Positions 1 to 10,353 are shown, counted from the first letter of the stretch. The stretch: 64,000 bases of DNA from Pachyseris speciosa (GCA_016490735.1 JAEMWC010000004.1:742501-806500), one strand, 5' to 3'. Translations and numbers: made by a program. The notes: generated by a model not told the origin, from the sequence alone.

Positions 1-480
1 AGTGCTCGCAAGGCATATCAGCGTGTTGCTAGCCATACCCACCACAAACTGGAAATGGTCTCGAAAGGCTTTCTCATTTCAAAGTCAAAACCTTTCCTTG
101 GTGCTAGTTTGGATAATATTCAGCAGTGTCAGTGTTCTGATGGTTGTCCAAACAAAGTTGTAGAATATAAATGCCCCTGGAAACACAGAGATCTGCACCC
201 AAAAGACGCATTCCTAACCCCAAAAATTGGTGGTATCAAAAATGGAAAAGAGTTTGCTTTGAAGCCTTCTTCAAAGTACTACTTCCAACTTCAGCTTCAG
301 ATGTTTGTCAGTGAGCTGACCTTCAACATCTTGGTTGTGTGGACCACAAAAGGAATCTTCACTGTTGAGGTGCCTTACAACCCAGGCTTCATGTTCGATG
401 TATGCACAAAGTTGGAAAAGTTTTGGAACAGTCAGGTTCTCCCTTTTATGATGGCTGAAATTTCCGGGACAGTATTTCCA
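1..480 (+). CDS. YqaJ-type viral recombinase/exonuclease domain exon (partial)
   Basis: The reading frame is open at the left window edge and runs to a GT donor (TTTCCAG/GTAATT) at about 480, so this is an internal exon; the first ATG at 55 is probably not the start. The product shows the core of the YqaJ/lambda-exonuclease fold: FLGASLD, then VEYKCPW (acidic residue followed by the E-x-K pair), then YYFQLQLQMFV, a typical helix of this nuclease family. Such enzymes degrade double-stranded DNA from an end and occur in phages and in transposons such as ISL2EU. The next exon begins near 709 after a TTTTAG acceptor and encodes a Ser/Thr-rich linker. The nuclease call is solid by motif; activity cannot be judged. 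Confidence 0.7.
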
Positions 481-708
481 GGTAATTGTGTAAGCTTTTT
501 TCTCTCTTTTTCAAATGAAATATCTCACAATATGTACCGGTAATCTGGTCACAAACACTGAGCAGTACAACAAGACATTGTGCATGGTAAACTTTCAGTT
601 GCTGATTTTATTTGTTTTGTCATATATCATAGTTGTTTAATTTATGTGAGGCAGTTCATGCACTATGTTAAGAATAGCTCTCTCTTAATTTATACATTTT
701 TGTTTTAG

Positions 709-1280
709 ATTCATCACTTGCACAGGAGGTATGCTCCTCTCAAGATACCCATTGTTCACAACAGACCATCAGCTCTCCTCAGCATCCCAGCTGTTCTTCA
801 GACATAAGTGACAGTTGTAAATCACAAGTTACTGGGTTACATGACACAGATACAAACACTTTCCAAGGCACCAGCTCTTCCAAACAGTCACCTGTTCATG
901 AGGTTATAGATTTGTCACAGTACAATACCCTTTCCATGCCTCCAGACAGTGTTGAACTTTCTGGACTTCAGATCTACCAGGCAGATGTGCAAACTGTCCA
1001 ACCAAAGGAAATGATCACTGACACAATAGCTTTGTTCCTGTTCAAGTGAGTACTGGTTTGATTTTCCTGTATACATGTATTAATTTCTGTTGTAGCACAT
1101 TAAGCTACATTTAATTCTTAGTTGTCACTTTGTACTTGGGCAAGTTGCTTTGACAAAGGTTTATTATTTGATTTTGTATTGTGGTTTCAGGCAACTACCC
1201 CAATGTATCTATCCCATTGTCAGTACCTTTTTCTATACCACTTTATGTGGGGAACAAGATGTTGGTCAAAGATCCTCAAG
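709..1280 (+). CDS. linker exons between the nuclease and protease parts
   Basis: One exon at about 709-1,046 starts after TTTTAG and ends at a GTGAGT donor. It encodes a low-complexity Ser/Gln/His-rich stretch. A second short exon at about 1,191-1,279 follows a TTTCAG acceptor and ends before GTATTA. The frame that reads best across the second exon does not match the best frame at the end of the first, so either the exon borders are slightly different or a one-base indel is present. No catalytic motif is visible. Confidence 0.4.
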
Positions 1281-1471
1281 GTATTAAGATTCAAGTTCAT
1301 TTAGTCAATTAGGTTGACTATGCATACATATTTGACGACTGTTTTGCGAGTTTCCTGTAATAGATATAAATATACACTTGCTGTTTACTAAGCGGCAATA
1401 ATAATTTTATTATTTAATAGCATTTACTGTTTATGGTCACCATGACTTATCTAATATTTTATGACTTTTAG

Positions 1472-2655
1472 AATGGTTCGGCTAACATCTGCAGAGAAGT
1501 TTTTCAACAGAAACCTGCTGAACAGTGAATATGTGTTCATTCCCATCAATAGAAGGTCAGAGACATCATGCATACAGTGCCATATGAAATGAAATAGTCC
1601 AATATTCATAAGAGATCAATCTTTTTCTTTTTTTTTCCAGCTTACATTGGCTCTTGGTTGTCTTAACCCCATGGTAAGCCTAATAACTGTTAGTCAGTGC
1701 AATTCCTAGTTACAAAGTCTTAATTGAATTGTTACCTACTGTACTTAATTAAGACAAGTGTTTATTGTACACTGCATATATATAACAACTTTATTGAAAT
1801 GCCTGTTACAATGTTTATTAGGCACTTTCTGATACTGGACTCACTGACATGGGACATTAAAATAAGGCATGAAGAAATACTCAATATCAACAGGTATTAC
1901 TCTCCATGTATAAATAATAGTAACACTAAACAACCTTTGGCAAAATTAATTGTTCTTTTACTTGCTGGAGTGGTAGTAATCTCATTTTTTGTTTTAAAAT
2001 TAATGTAAATATTTTTTTATTAGCTTCTTGGATCATCTATGTGTGGCTAGTGGTATTCCCTCCAAGACAAGCCAGCGGTCAAATCATGTGCTTAAGGTAA
2101 TTAATTATAACTTACCTGTGTACACACAGTAATGATATGGGCTGGGGTTGTCCATTATTGTAAATTAACATTAAATCATTATTGATATATCCATCAAACA
2201 ATGCAACAAATTAGTGTTACCAAAAAGCCCATGGTGTTAAGAACATTCCACCAATCACTCACTGCTGTGGGCTGACACTTCCTACTTATTTTCTGATTTT
2301 AGGTTCCACAACAGTTGAGAGGAAGCAACAACTGTGGATTTCACATGTTCATGTTTATTGACCATTTTTTAAAGGTAAATTTTGGTTTGATTCTATCACA
2401 CTACAGCATTAATAAATAATATCAAATTTAACTTATTATAATTATGTGTTTTATAAATTAATCCTATTTCTTTCGATAATGTTTTCACACATTGAAGTAA
2501 TAGCATGTTGTACTATTCCATAGGATCTAAAGGAGTATGAGAATGATCCAAATGGATATGTCACTGCTGAACATCAGTGGTTTGATCCCAAAGATGCTGA
2601 AACCAAGAGAACATTGACCAGGGCCTTTTTAGAGGCTTTATTTGTAAATAAATAA
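1472..2655 (+). CDS. Ulp1-like (C48) cysteine protease, five or six exons
   Basis: Short exons, each with AG and GT borders, lie near 1,472-1,556, 1,641-1,673, 1,822-1,892, 2,023-2,096, 2,303-2,374 and 2,524-2,655, ending in TAA. Together they show the SUMO/Ulp1 protease catalytic series in order: His in LHWLLVVL, Asp in LILDSL, Gln in VPQQ and Cys in NNCGFHMF. Spacing fits the C48 family, which cleaves ubiquitin-like tails; in DNA transposons its role is unproven. It probably forms the C-terminal part of the YqaJ protein, since the exons lie on the same strand in sequence and no new promoter is evident, but it could be a separate gene. Confidence 0.65.
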
Positions 2656-2746
2656 GAAATGCAATTGTGGCTCTTGTTACAACATTAGCATATAGTTGAT
2701 GCACAGGCAGTGCAGTAGTGATCTGCTTGTCTTTATAATTGTTTAC

Positions 2747-3487
2747 TTAACATGCTTTTATTATTGATGGCTGCAAATTTACTAGTATTGCACAGACAGT
2801 TACGGCAGAGCCAATGTATGGCTTACATGTAAGTGGAATAACTCCCTTTAAAAAAATAAAAGATTTCAGTCGTTTTATCATACGTTCGATATGAACCCTT
2901 GCAGTTGCAACTCGTCTTGTAGCAGTTGATGCTCGCGCAGAAGTATTATTTTTCCGCATGATTGGTGGTGCAATTAGTACAGTTTCATGTAATGCAAGAT
3001 AATCCTGTATGTTAAAGCCTTTATCAGCCATTACAGTATCACCTGGCTGTAATTTTTCCAGAAAACCACTAACATTCACAATCTCCTTGTCACTGTATAA
3101 TTTTGACACAAAGTTGAAATGCAACACAGGGGACATTGAAATAAGTAACTTAAATGTGTTTGCAGACTTGTATTGACTGTAGGTAGATCTTTGGCTGGAT
3201 GGCTTACAAGGTTTTTCAACATAGAATTCGGTGCAATCTATTATTGCTCTTAAATTATTTAAGGACTTCTTTTTGAAGCAATTCGGTTTAGGCACCCCAA
3301 TCAATTCCTCTTTAGTTGAGAAGGGTAAAAGAAACCTCAATTCCTTTTCTAGAAATAAAATCCATGTTATAAATATTTTACTCCCAGTTCCTGTGTTAAT
3401 GCCAAATACATCACATAACATTTCCAAACTGGGATATCTTCTTAGTCTCACTAGAGTAAAAACAAATTGCTCTTTGGTTGTCAACTA
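2747..3487 (-). CDS. DDE endonuclease (transposase) last exon, ISL2EU/Harbinger-like
   Basis: A 245-residue frame with an N-terminal helix-turn-helix-like part (TLVRLRRYPSLEMLCDVFGI) and a DDE_Tnp_4-type catalytic core: Asp in IIDCTEFYVEKP, then Asp in DTVMADKGFNIQD, and a Glu in RVHIERMIKRLK. This is the transposase of ISL2EU/PIF-Harbinger-type elements. A TAG acceptor lies directly before the first codons, so this is the last exon, fed by exons at about 3,727-3,846 and 3,984-4,065. The frame is intact. It converges on the protease gene, whose stop is about 90 bases away. Confidence 0.75.
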
Positions 3488-3726
3488 GGCCAGGTCTTGC
3501 CTTTGCTGAAAAAAAAGATATATACCTGGTGTCACTTTCTAATTAACTGCTAACTTTCTTGAAAATAAGAAGTACAAAATACTAGGTTGAATCCCAACAT
3601 CTCGTTGGGAGCTATTCTTGTTACAACACCTGATGGCATGGCAAAAACAATACTTCAACAATATACAGAAAATATATATAGCACATTGTTTGACATCCAA
3701 CTAATACTGCAATGATTTATTATTAC

Positions 3727-4065
3727 CTTCAAGTACTTGTCCTGGATCTTTCCTGACTTGGTTTTTCGTGGACCCTTCCACATGTTCATGCACTGACTCT
3801 TTTCTTTAATTTCACTATAAATCAGCTCCAAGCATTCTTTTGTCATACCTATAAATTATATATGTATGAAAAAAATCAAGTGACAAAATGATTGAACTGT
3901 ACTATCATACAAAGGCTAGGAGCTAGTATAGATGCTTCACTCAAGTGCGCTTGATTGTGACTTGTTTACAGTATAATTGCGTACCTGTGTAGTGGTAGGT
4001 TTTCTTTGGGTCCATCACTTTCTCCATAAATAAAATCCTCATCAACTCATCCCTACTTGAAGTCT
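3727..4065 (-). CDS. two small middle exons of the THAP/DDE transposase gene
   Basis: On the minus strand an exon at about 3,984-4,065 ends at a GTACGC donor, and another at about 3,727-3,846 ends at GTAATA after the residues KIQDKYLK. Both are charged and lack known motifs, as expected for the linker between the THAP finger and the catalytic domain. Placement rests on splice-site reading only. Confidence 0.4.
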
Positions 4066-4192
4066 GATTTAAGAGAATGTACACAGAGCAGAACTACATG
4101 ATTATTGTATAGGTTTATGCTTTATTATAACTTGTTATGAAAATGAAAAGTGCAAACAGCGAGGAAAATATATAATCAGTTTTAATAATGTT

Positions 4193-4530
4193 TCTCTAAC
4201 TTGCGTTCTGCAATCTTTTACTTCCTTTCCATCAGTCTTTCTGTTGGTTGGAGACTCGATCGGTTCAGGAAACTCGTCGCGTTCTTCCGGTTCGAATTCC
4301 TGCATGTTCTCCTCATCACAAGGCTCTCCTGAACTCGCAACTGGCTCTGAGCTCAGATCTAAAAGAGTCATGGCGGCGGAACGTTCTTCTTCAGATTTGC
4401 CAGTATGGCAATTAAGCGTCAGTAGGGTTTTAGTCGCTGATCGTTCCAAACGAATTTTCTTGCTTCTCGCTTTGTCTGCCTCTCGCTCACAAGATGCCTT
4501 TCGTTTCCGATTCAGCCGTAACACCTATAT
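4193..4530 (-). CDS. acidic/basic linker exon of the transposase gene
   Basis: A minus-strand frame begins with a basic stretch (LNRKRKASCEREADKARSKK) that resembles a nuclear localisation signal and continues into a Glu/Ser/Pro-rich acidic stretch. It lies between the THAP exon and the DDE exons. Similar unstructured linkers are usual in THAP transposases. Exact splice borders were not resolved. Confidence 0.4.
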
Positions 4531-4599
4531 CAAACACGGTATCAAATATTACTTCAAACGACAAACAGAGTTATAAAAGCACAATTAGATAAACTTACC

Positions 4600-4880
4600 C
4601 TTTCTTTACTAGCAACGGCAGATATAGGATCAGGATCCTCTTTTGTTGGACCATTTCCACCGACAAAATGTAGGGTACAAATGTAACTGTCTTTTGTGCA
4701 CACGAAAGAGTCACCGCGGTGGCAAGCTTGTATCCACTTTTGCCTTCTCGCGTTTTGTCTAACTACGCCAGGAAAATGGAAGAACTTCACTGGATCACCG
4801 TTTGGGTTTCTTTTCCACGATTCAGGGTATCGGGAATCGTTTTTACAAGTACCAAAAGCACATCGTTTAGTCGTGACCAT
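4600..4880 (-). CDS. THAP zinc-finger exon of the transposase
   Basis: The minus-strand frame starting at 4,880 opens with Met and then a C2CH THAP signature: C in RCAFGTCKND (C-x4-C), the FFHFP motif, R..KW and a later C..H pair in YICTLHF. THAP domains bind transposon ends in P-element-like and ISL2EU transposases. The start codon fits because the first Cys normally sits 5-10 residues from the initiator. The exon probably ends near 4,600, where a GTAAG-like donor is seen on the minus strand, and continues in the basic linker exon. Confidence 0.7.
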
Positions 4881-5036
4881 TCTGTCAGAACTCTACTTAG
4901 CGAACACATGTGGTTGACTAGAATGTCCGAACTTTCCCGGTTTGTTTACATCCGAAGTCACGTGACACTACACGTGAAATCTAGCGCCCAAAAGGTGAAT
5001 TCACTCACTTTGGAGGTATTATTTCTTTCTTTTGTA

Positions 5037-5152
5037 AATCATTCTTTACTTTTATTCATTATTCTTTACTTTTGCATATCATTCTTTACTTTTATTCATT
5101 ATTCTTTACTTTTGCATATCATTCTTTACTTTTATTCATTTTCTTTGCTTTT
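5037..5152. repeat. 40-bp tandem repeat, TTCTTTACTTTT-based
   Basis: The 20-mer pair ATTCTTTACTTTTATTCATT and ATTCTTTACTTTTGCATATC alternates about two and a half times, giving a 40-bp higher unit. It sits directly outside the virus-like block and may mark its left end or be an independent AT-rich minisatellite. Confidence 0.7.
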
Positions 5153-5199
5153 AAAGAGATATTATGTAACCTATATATATATAAGTAAGATAACAATTA

Positions 5200-5970
5200 A
5201 GAAATGCGTTTATTCTGTTCATCCAATTTATGATGTATGTATGCCTCAGACAAGGATGGAAATGTGATTAATATCATTAAAAAAAGTACCTCATGAAGGA
5301 ACCAAAAATAGATCTGGTTATATGAAATGTATGGTGAAAAAATATGGCGGAAAACAACAAACACATCTTGTTCATAGGTTTATTTGAGAATGTTTTAATG
5401 GTATCATTCCAGAAGGAAAAGTTATCGATCATATCAACAATGACAAAGAAGATAATCGTTTGTGTAATTTACAGCTTATGACACAACAACAGAATTGCAA
5501 GAAATCAGCAAAAGGTCGGGATTATTCATTTGCCGCTGAAAATCATAAAAATAAAAAGTGTGTGAAGGCAACTAATATTCTCACAGAAGAAGTATTATAT
5601 TTTAATAGCATGTATGCCGTTAATCAACATCTTCAAATTAATGCCGGTATTGTTAATATGGTTTGTGAAGGCATCAATAATTGCAAATCAGGTGTTTAAA
5701 AAAAGGATGGTCAATTGTATAAATTTGAGTATGTCAAAAAAGAGGATATGCCTGTTAATTATTTGAAATCAGCCAATAAAAGACCACGAATGTCACACGA
5801 AGACAAAAAGAAGCGCCAAATGGAATTTATGAAAAATTGGCCAAACAAGGAATACAACTGTCCCAAATGTGATAAAATCTATAAGAATAGTTACAAATAT
5901 GCTCACCTCAAAAGATGCAAAAATCCCAATAAATATGACAAAATCTGTAAGAATAGTTTCATTATTTGGT
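5200..5970 (+). pseudogene. HNH homing-endonuclease-like gene with C-terminal zinc finger, broken
   Basis: The core reads IDHINNDKEDNRLCNL, the H..N...DN...NL pattern of HNH nucleases of the group-I-intron/phage type. It is followed by an intron-encoded-nuclease repeat-like segment and near 5,850 by CPKCDKIYKNS..AHLKRC, a C2H2-like finger. Breaks: a one-base shift at the A7 run 5,279-5,285, an in-frame TGA near 5,386 just before the HNH core where Trp is usual, and an in-frame TAA at about 5,697. The longest open piece is 5,460-5,699. HNH genes of this type are frequent in large DNA viruses. It runs convergent with, and meets, the penton-like gene at about 5,970. Confidence 0.6.
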
Positions 5971-5974
5971 TTTA

Positions 5975-6753
5975 TAATTCCGTCCCTCTCAAGAATATCT
6001 CAATATACCAATCTATACCATTCAAATGAACTGGTGCTCCAGAAGAATCAGTGACATAAAAATGTATTGAACTGATTGTATGGGTTGAAACTGGATTATA
6101 TGAAAGAAAACGAGGTTTATAAGTAAAGGGTAAAGATCTGACTAGATTGCTAACTGGAATAACAGCAATAGTACTGGTGCTATTCCCGTCAACGATACTG
6201 TCTATGACGTTATCACAGTTGATATAAATTTCATCTACCCCTCTCGTAATATCAGGAAGATATGCTCCATACTCTGTTTGTGTAACTATTTTTGACTCAA
6301 AACCGATAAGTTTTTTAATTCAAGATTTCTTAGATCCACATGATAATTTTCATCAAGTTCAATCAAAATACGATATGTTGATAAAACGAAAAACATATTG
6401 ATACCATACTTCTTTTTGGCATCATCAGGATCATCAACAACCAAATGTTTATTTTTTCTCATATACTCATGAATGTAACTATTGATATCATCATATGAAT
6501 ACATACCATCAACAAAAGTTATTGTTTCCCAGTTTGCACCTTTGTTGTAACTGTATTTTATTTGATTGTTTCCATAAGATTGTCTGATATTGTACCAACT
6601 GTAAGTCATATTGATAGTTTTAACCGCAATTTCGTATTTCACTTCGTTTGATAACTTGAGAGGCCTATTGAATCTCTTTGTGAAATCGTGACTATAACTA
6701 ACACCAATTTTGTCTCTGTTTTTACTGTTGAATCGCAATGAGATTTCTGTCAT
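5975..6753 (-). pseudogene. candidate penton/minor-capsid-like structural protein, one frameshift
   Basis: It starts at an ATG fused to a TATATG-like signal (GTATATG at 6,753). The N-terminal part includes FTKRFNRPLKLSNEVKYEIAV, W-x-N-I, and G..WETITF.DGMYSYDDIN, a beta-rich pattern like the penton/minor-capsid jelly-roll proteins of polinton-type viruses (PL-L...YEIAL...W.NI...G.Y...DIN). The open frame stops at 6,286. The expected continuation is readable in another frame down to about 5,975, so one base is lost or gained in or near the T6 run at 6,311-6,316. The structural assignment is an inference from pattern only; it could be another beta-rich virion protein. Confidence 0.35.
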
Positions 6754-6797
6754 ATACTATTAGAGTAGATATTTTATTATTATATTGGATATTTCTG

Positions 6798-7001
6798 TCA
6801 TATTAAATATTTCATTATTATCCCATTTAGCTGTTTATCATCGATGACATTCAATCTTTTTAAAACATGTTATATCTTCACGAATTCATCTCTAACATCT
6901 GTACTATTATTCCCAGCATAAATAGACCCTCCAAGTAACTGGAGTCGTGAAAGCAAGTCTCTCACATCATTATAATAAACAACACCAGCTCCAATTTTCA
7001 T
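6798..7001 (-). pseudogene. small hypothetical protein of the virus-like block, in-frame stop
   Basis: A frame of about 65 codons starts at 7,001 and overlaps the stop codon of the upstream coiled-coil gene by a few bases. It encodes a glycine-bearing start (MKIGAGVVYYNDVRDLL), the LLGGSIYAGN segment and a C-terminal helix ending at 6,798. An in-frame TAA at 6,870-6,872 splits it. The position in a gene chain and the overlap with its neighbour suggest a real small virion or accessory gene; no family is recognised. Confidence 0.4.
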
Positions 7002-7246
7002 TCCTTGCCCTGTTGTGTATTTGAAGATGCTAGTACATCTATAACCGTTTCTCTGTATTTCTTCAAAGTTTGTAACTCTCGATCAAAAGAATGTTTTTCT
7101 TCTAACGTTTTCACGTGTGCTTTTTTACTTCCAAGCCTTCTAGCGATTTCTCCAGCTTTTTTCTTTTCTTCAAGAAGTTTTTGTGGGTTGACTTGAGTCA
7201 AATCACTTAATTTCAAAAGCTTGTGATTTTTTAATATAATTGTCAT
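6998..7246 (-). CDS. small basic coiled-coil protein, virus-like block
   Basis: This 82-residue intact frame starts at ATG 7,246, overlapping the end of the preceding coiled-coil gene by about 44 bases in another frame. After a hydrophobic start it is a charged helix with heptad-like spacing (LLEEKKKAGEIARRLG, LEEKHSFDRELQTLKKY). No enzyme motif is visible. Gene overlap of this sort is usual in viral genomes and unusual in animal genes. It is likely co-transcribed with the upstream gene. Confidence 0.5.
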   Translation of the reverse strand: MTIILKNHKLLKLSDLTQVNPQKLLEEKKKAGEIARRLGSKKAHVKTLEEKHSFDRELQTLKKYRETVIDVLASSNTQQGKE

Positions 7247-7616
7247 TTTTATTGAAATTGTTATCGATCGCTAATATGGTGGTTTTCCCATCCTCATCTT
7301 TTAGTGCTTCAATGGCTTTAGGAAGTTCCGAATCCATTGTAATTACTCTGCGATTCATTTCTGCAACATCATCAAGTCCTTGTGTTAAAGCCAGTTGATT
7401 TTGTTTCAACTGTTCAATAACTTCATCCTGTTTTTTGTCGATGCTTTCTTTCACACTCTTCTGAACATCAATAGAAGGTTTCAATAATTCTGATGTTTCA
7501 TCATAAGCATCCTGTTTTGTGTTTTCAAAAGTCTTGATAACCTCACGAACTTCTCTCGTCTTATTTCCAGCTTCAATTCCACTTTGAAGAAGCCTTTTCA
7601 TTCGCTCTATATCCAT
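7203..7616 (-). CDS. coiled-coil protein divergent from the packaging ATPase
   Basis: I chose the ATG at 7,616 (product start MDIERMKRLL) rather than the track-style start at 7,670. It gives a compact start and leaves a 60-base divergent promoter region shared with the ATPase at 7,677. The 137-residue product is almost all helix with repeated Lys/Glu and few aromatic residues, and ends with an Asn/Lys-rich tail. Such proteins in viral structural modules are often internal virion or core proteins, but I cannot name the family. The frame is intact. Confidence 0.5.
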   Translation of the reverse strand: MDIERMKRLLQSGIEAGNKTREVREVIKTFENTKQDAYDETSELLKPSIDVQKSVKESIDKKQDEVIEQLKQNQLALTQGLDDVAEMNRRVITMDSELPKAIEALKDEDGKTTILAIDNNFNKNDNYIKKSQAFEIK

Positions 7617-7676
7617 ACAGTTGTTAGATAAAAGATGGAATTGGGATGAAAACTTTTTAATCCAACGCAATTATAT
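7617..7676. promoter_or_regulatory. divergent 60-bp intergenic region with TATATATG start signal
   Basis: The only space between the divergent coiled-coil gene and the ATPase. It is AT-rich and ends in AATTATATATGG, in which the ATPase initiator is part of the TATA-like string. The same fused signal is seen at 8,335, 10,377, 10,929, 6,753 (minus) and at 60,567 in the second copy. It is read as a promoter by position and recurrence only. Confidence 0.4.
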
Positions 7677-8318
7677 ATGGAAATACCAAACTATGACAGT
7701 GGTGAGGATTCAAATAAATGTTTCAAACAATTGTATCCGTATATGCCGAAAGATATATTCAGGGTGCTTCTCGCTGGAAATTCGGGATCTGGCAAAACTA
7801 ATTTGTTAAGTCATATTTTACTCAAACCATTGGTCTATTACGATCAAATCCATTTATACGCCAAAAATCTTGACCAAGACAAATACCAGACTTTGATGAA
7901 AGAAATGGATGGGATAAGCAAACAAGTCGGTTACCCTGTTTTAATATGCAGTCAAGATGAGATTTTACCAGTTGAACAACTGCAAAACACTGATATACAG
8001 AGATTGGTTATATTTGATGATTTTGTGTGTGAAAAAAAGCAAAAGCCTCTTATAGACTATTTCATTCAAGGACGACATAAAATCTGCTCAGTGATATATC
8101 TCACTCAATCCTTTTATGGGTGCCCGAAACCCATCAGAATAAATTGCAGCCATTTTTGTCTATATGACTTCCCATCTTCAAGAGAAAGAAATTTGATATC
8201 CCAAGAACTTGGAATTGAAAAGCAAAAGTATATTGAAGCATCTAAAAAACCATATTCTTTTTGCTATGTTGACAAGCCAATGAAAACGGTGAAGAGAAAC
8301 TTTTATGGTAATATCTAA
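7677..8318 (+). CDS. A32/FtsK-HerA-type genome-packaging ATPase
   Basis: An intact 213-residue frame. Walker A is GNSGSGKTN at residues about 38-46, Walker B is RLVIFDDFV near 110-118, and a sensor-like CSVIYLTQ follows near 138. Further conserved blocks are KNLDQDKYQ, VGYPV, NCSHFCL and a C-terminal DKP. The length and order match the A32-like packaging ATPases of polintons, adintoviruses and giant viruses, which pump the genome into the capsid. The fibre-like gene starts 16 bases after its stop. A divergent homologue with the same blocks and the same downstream neighbour lies at 59,998-60,555. The ATPase superfamily is certain by motif; the packaging role is inferred. Confidence 0.75.
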   Translation: MEIPNYDSGEDSNKCFKQLYPYMPKDIFRVLLAGNSGSGKTNLLSHILLKPLVYYDQIHLYAKNLDQDKYQTLMKEMDGISKQVGYPVLICSQDEILPVEQLQNTDIQRLVIFDDFVCEKKQKPLIDYFIQGRHKICSVIYLTQSFYGCPKPIRINCSHFCLYDFPSSRERNLISQELGIEKQKYIEASKKPYSFCYVDKPMKTVKRNFYGNI

Positions 8319-8334
8319 TCTAATCTGGTATTAT

Positions 8335-10353
8335 ATGGGTATATTCAACTTTTTTCCAAATCAAGATCACACTAGTCATAAAGGAATAGGTAAAAGAGGT
8401 CCAAAAGGAGCTGATGGAATTGGTTTCAAATTAACTGATGACGGGAATTATGATATCGAAAACAAGCGTTTGACTAATGTAGCATCACCAACAGATGATA
8501 AACACAGTGCGAATAAATCTTATGTTGATGATGAAAACCTCAAGCAGGACATTGCCATTAATGATAAAACAAGTCGAAGTTATGTTGATTCCAACTTTGT
8601 GAAGAAAGATGGTTCAGTTACCATGAGTGGTTCTCTCAATTTAGGCAATAATAAAATAACAAATGTAGCAACACCAACAACAAATCAAGACGTTGCCACA
8701 AAAGAATACGTAGATCATAATATAACGGGTGTCAGCATTCAGCCTTTGTTAAGAAAGATGGAAGTATTGCAATGACAGGAAACCTTGGCATGGGTGAACA
8801 TCTTATCACCAGAATGGGTTATCCCAAAGACATCCTTCACGCTACAAATAAAAGCTACGTCAACTCTGAAATCGCGAGTTGTTTGAAACGGGACGGAACC
8901 GACCCGGCGCTGGGTGATCTGAACATGGCCGGGTACACAATTGTACGCCAGCTGAAAACGCCGTCAACAAAAAATATGTAGACCAGAGGTTGCAAACCAA
9001 ACTAGATGCGATTGCTCAAAAAAATCTCAACATGAACAACAACGCCATTATTGATCTTGCTCCACCCGTCAACGCAGACGATGCGGCAACAAAAAGATAT
9101 ACTGACGAGTATTTTCTTCGACGAGATGGTTCGACTGCAATGTATGGTGATCTGTCAATGTCCAACCACAAAATCGAAAATGTTGGGGCGCCGGCCGCTG
9201 ACAAAGATGTTGCCAACAAAATTTATGTTGACCAGACCCCTTTTCTCAAATGTTCTGGCGGGCAAATGGCGGGCGACATTGACATGGGTGAAAACACGCT
9301 CGCAAACTTAAAAGACCCTGTGGTGGCAAGCAGTGGGGCAACAAAAAGATATGTCGACGCAACCCATGTTGACGCCTCTGGCACAGGCCCGCAAGAAAAC
9401 CCCTTCAAATATCTCATGGATGATATTGACGAACCTTCTGCTGAAAATAACATTAGAGTCAATAGTATTACAACTTTTTCAACCTCTCCTCACCAAATAA
9501 ACAGAAATGCGTACAATTTTACACTCATTGATGACAAAGATGGAACTGAACAGTACCGCAGCAGAATTGGTTTCAATCTTTTCAGATTCCAATTGGTTTT
9601 TATACACTTGTTGTGGAGTTTTTCCCCCCGGAAATGCGAAATGTCAGTGTCCATGCAACCGCCGACACGCTGTCATTTAGTGCACAAACCTCGAAAACTT
9701 TTCAAATGGAGACCGCCCTGGACCTTGGTACGTTTTCCCTTTATCAGCCGAAAATGGGAGATGATTTGGATTTAGATGGAAATGCCATGAAGAGTGGGTT
9801 GCCAAACTTGTTTGATGCGAACAAAGGAGAGTTGACACTATACACTAATGTGAATATGAACACCTTCCTTCTCAAAGAACCAAAGTTAGGTGGTAATTTG
9901 AATTTGAATGGCAATTCGGTTTACAATAGAGACGAAGCTTTATTCAGTTATTTCGGCGGTGCTGTTCGGTTTTCTAAACCTGTGGTTTGGCCTGGAATGG
10001 TTTGCCGATTAATAGGCCTTGTCACTACAATTATTGAAGGTCAAAAACATACTTTCGTATTCCCCTCATTTTGGTCCCCGTTCGTTTTATTCAATTTTAT
10101 AACTTGTATGGAACTAAAAATATTCCCTCCTAATGATGCAACAGGGGGGGGAACGCTTTCTGTTCACTATGATTCTCCTCGTGGTGGTGATAACGTTATT
10201 CTTAAATTGTTCAATATTCCATCTGGGCAAACAAACACAACATTTTCCCATCTTTTTCTCAGAATACCTACTGATGCAACTGGTGTATCATTCATAATAA
10301 ATGCAAGTAGAAGAGGTGCATTGGCACGTTTGTTTGTCCATTTCGTTGCATAA
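8335..10353 (+). pseudogene. collagen-start, tail-fibre-like repeat protein, three frameshifts
   Basis: It starts at TATATGG (8,335) with MGIFNFFPNQDHT, followed by a collagen-like GKRGPKGADG. Then come at least five repeats of about 45 residues on the pattern KKDGS..M.G.LNMG..KI.N...P....A..K.YVD, the needle/shaft repeat of phage tail fibres and of host-attachment fibres. From about 9,600 the C-terminal 250 residues form a Gly/Thr-rich, beta-type tip ending with RRGALARLFVHFVA. Frameshifts lie near 8,740, 8,945 and 9,580, leaving open pieces 8,335-8,775, 8,772-8,981, 8,990-9,600 and 9,613-10,353. Likely a receptor-binding fibre by analogy; not demonstrated. Confidence 0.6.

Larger units (their letters stand above)
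1..4900. mobile_element. ISL2EU/IS4EU-like DNA transposon, left end outside window
   Basis: Two convergent multi-exon genes meet near position 2,700: a + strand gene with a YqaJ-type nuclease and an Ulp1-type protease, and a - strand gene with a THAP zinc finger and a DDE endonuclease. The pairing of a THAP/DDE transposase with a YqaJ protein is what I know from ISL2EU (IS4EU) elements of cnidarians; an Ulp1 domain is common in large animal and fungal DNA transposons. The left end is off the window and I could not define the right terminal inverted repeat, so the right limit is only the start of the THAP exon. The domain reading is firm, the family name less so. Confidence 0.6.

Noticed and set aside
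8990..9462. Minus-strand open frames opposite the fibre gene
   Set aside because: They are antisense shadows of the fibre repeats, whose plus-strand reading shows a clear repeat pattern.
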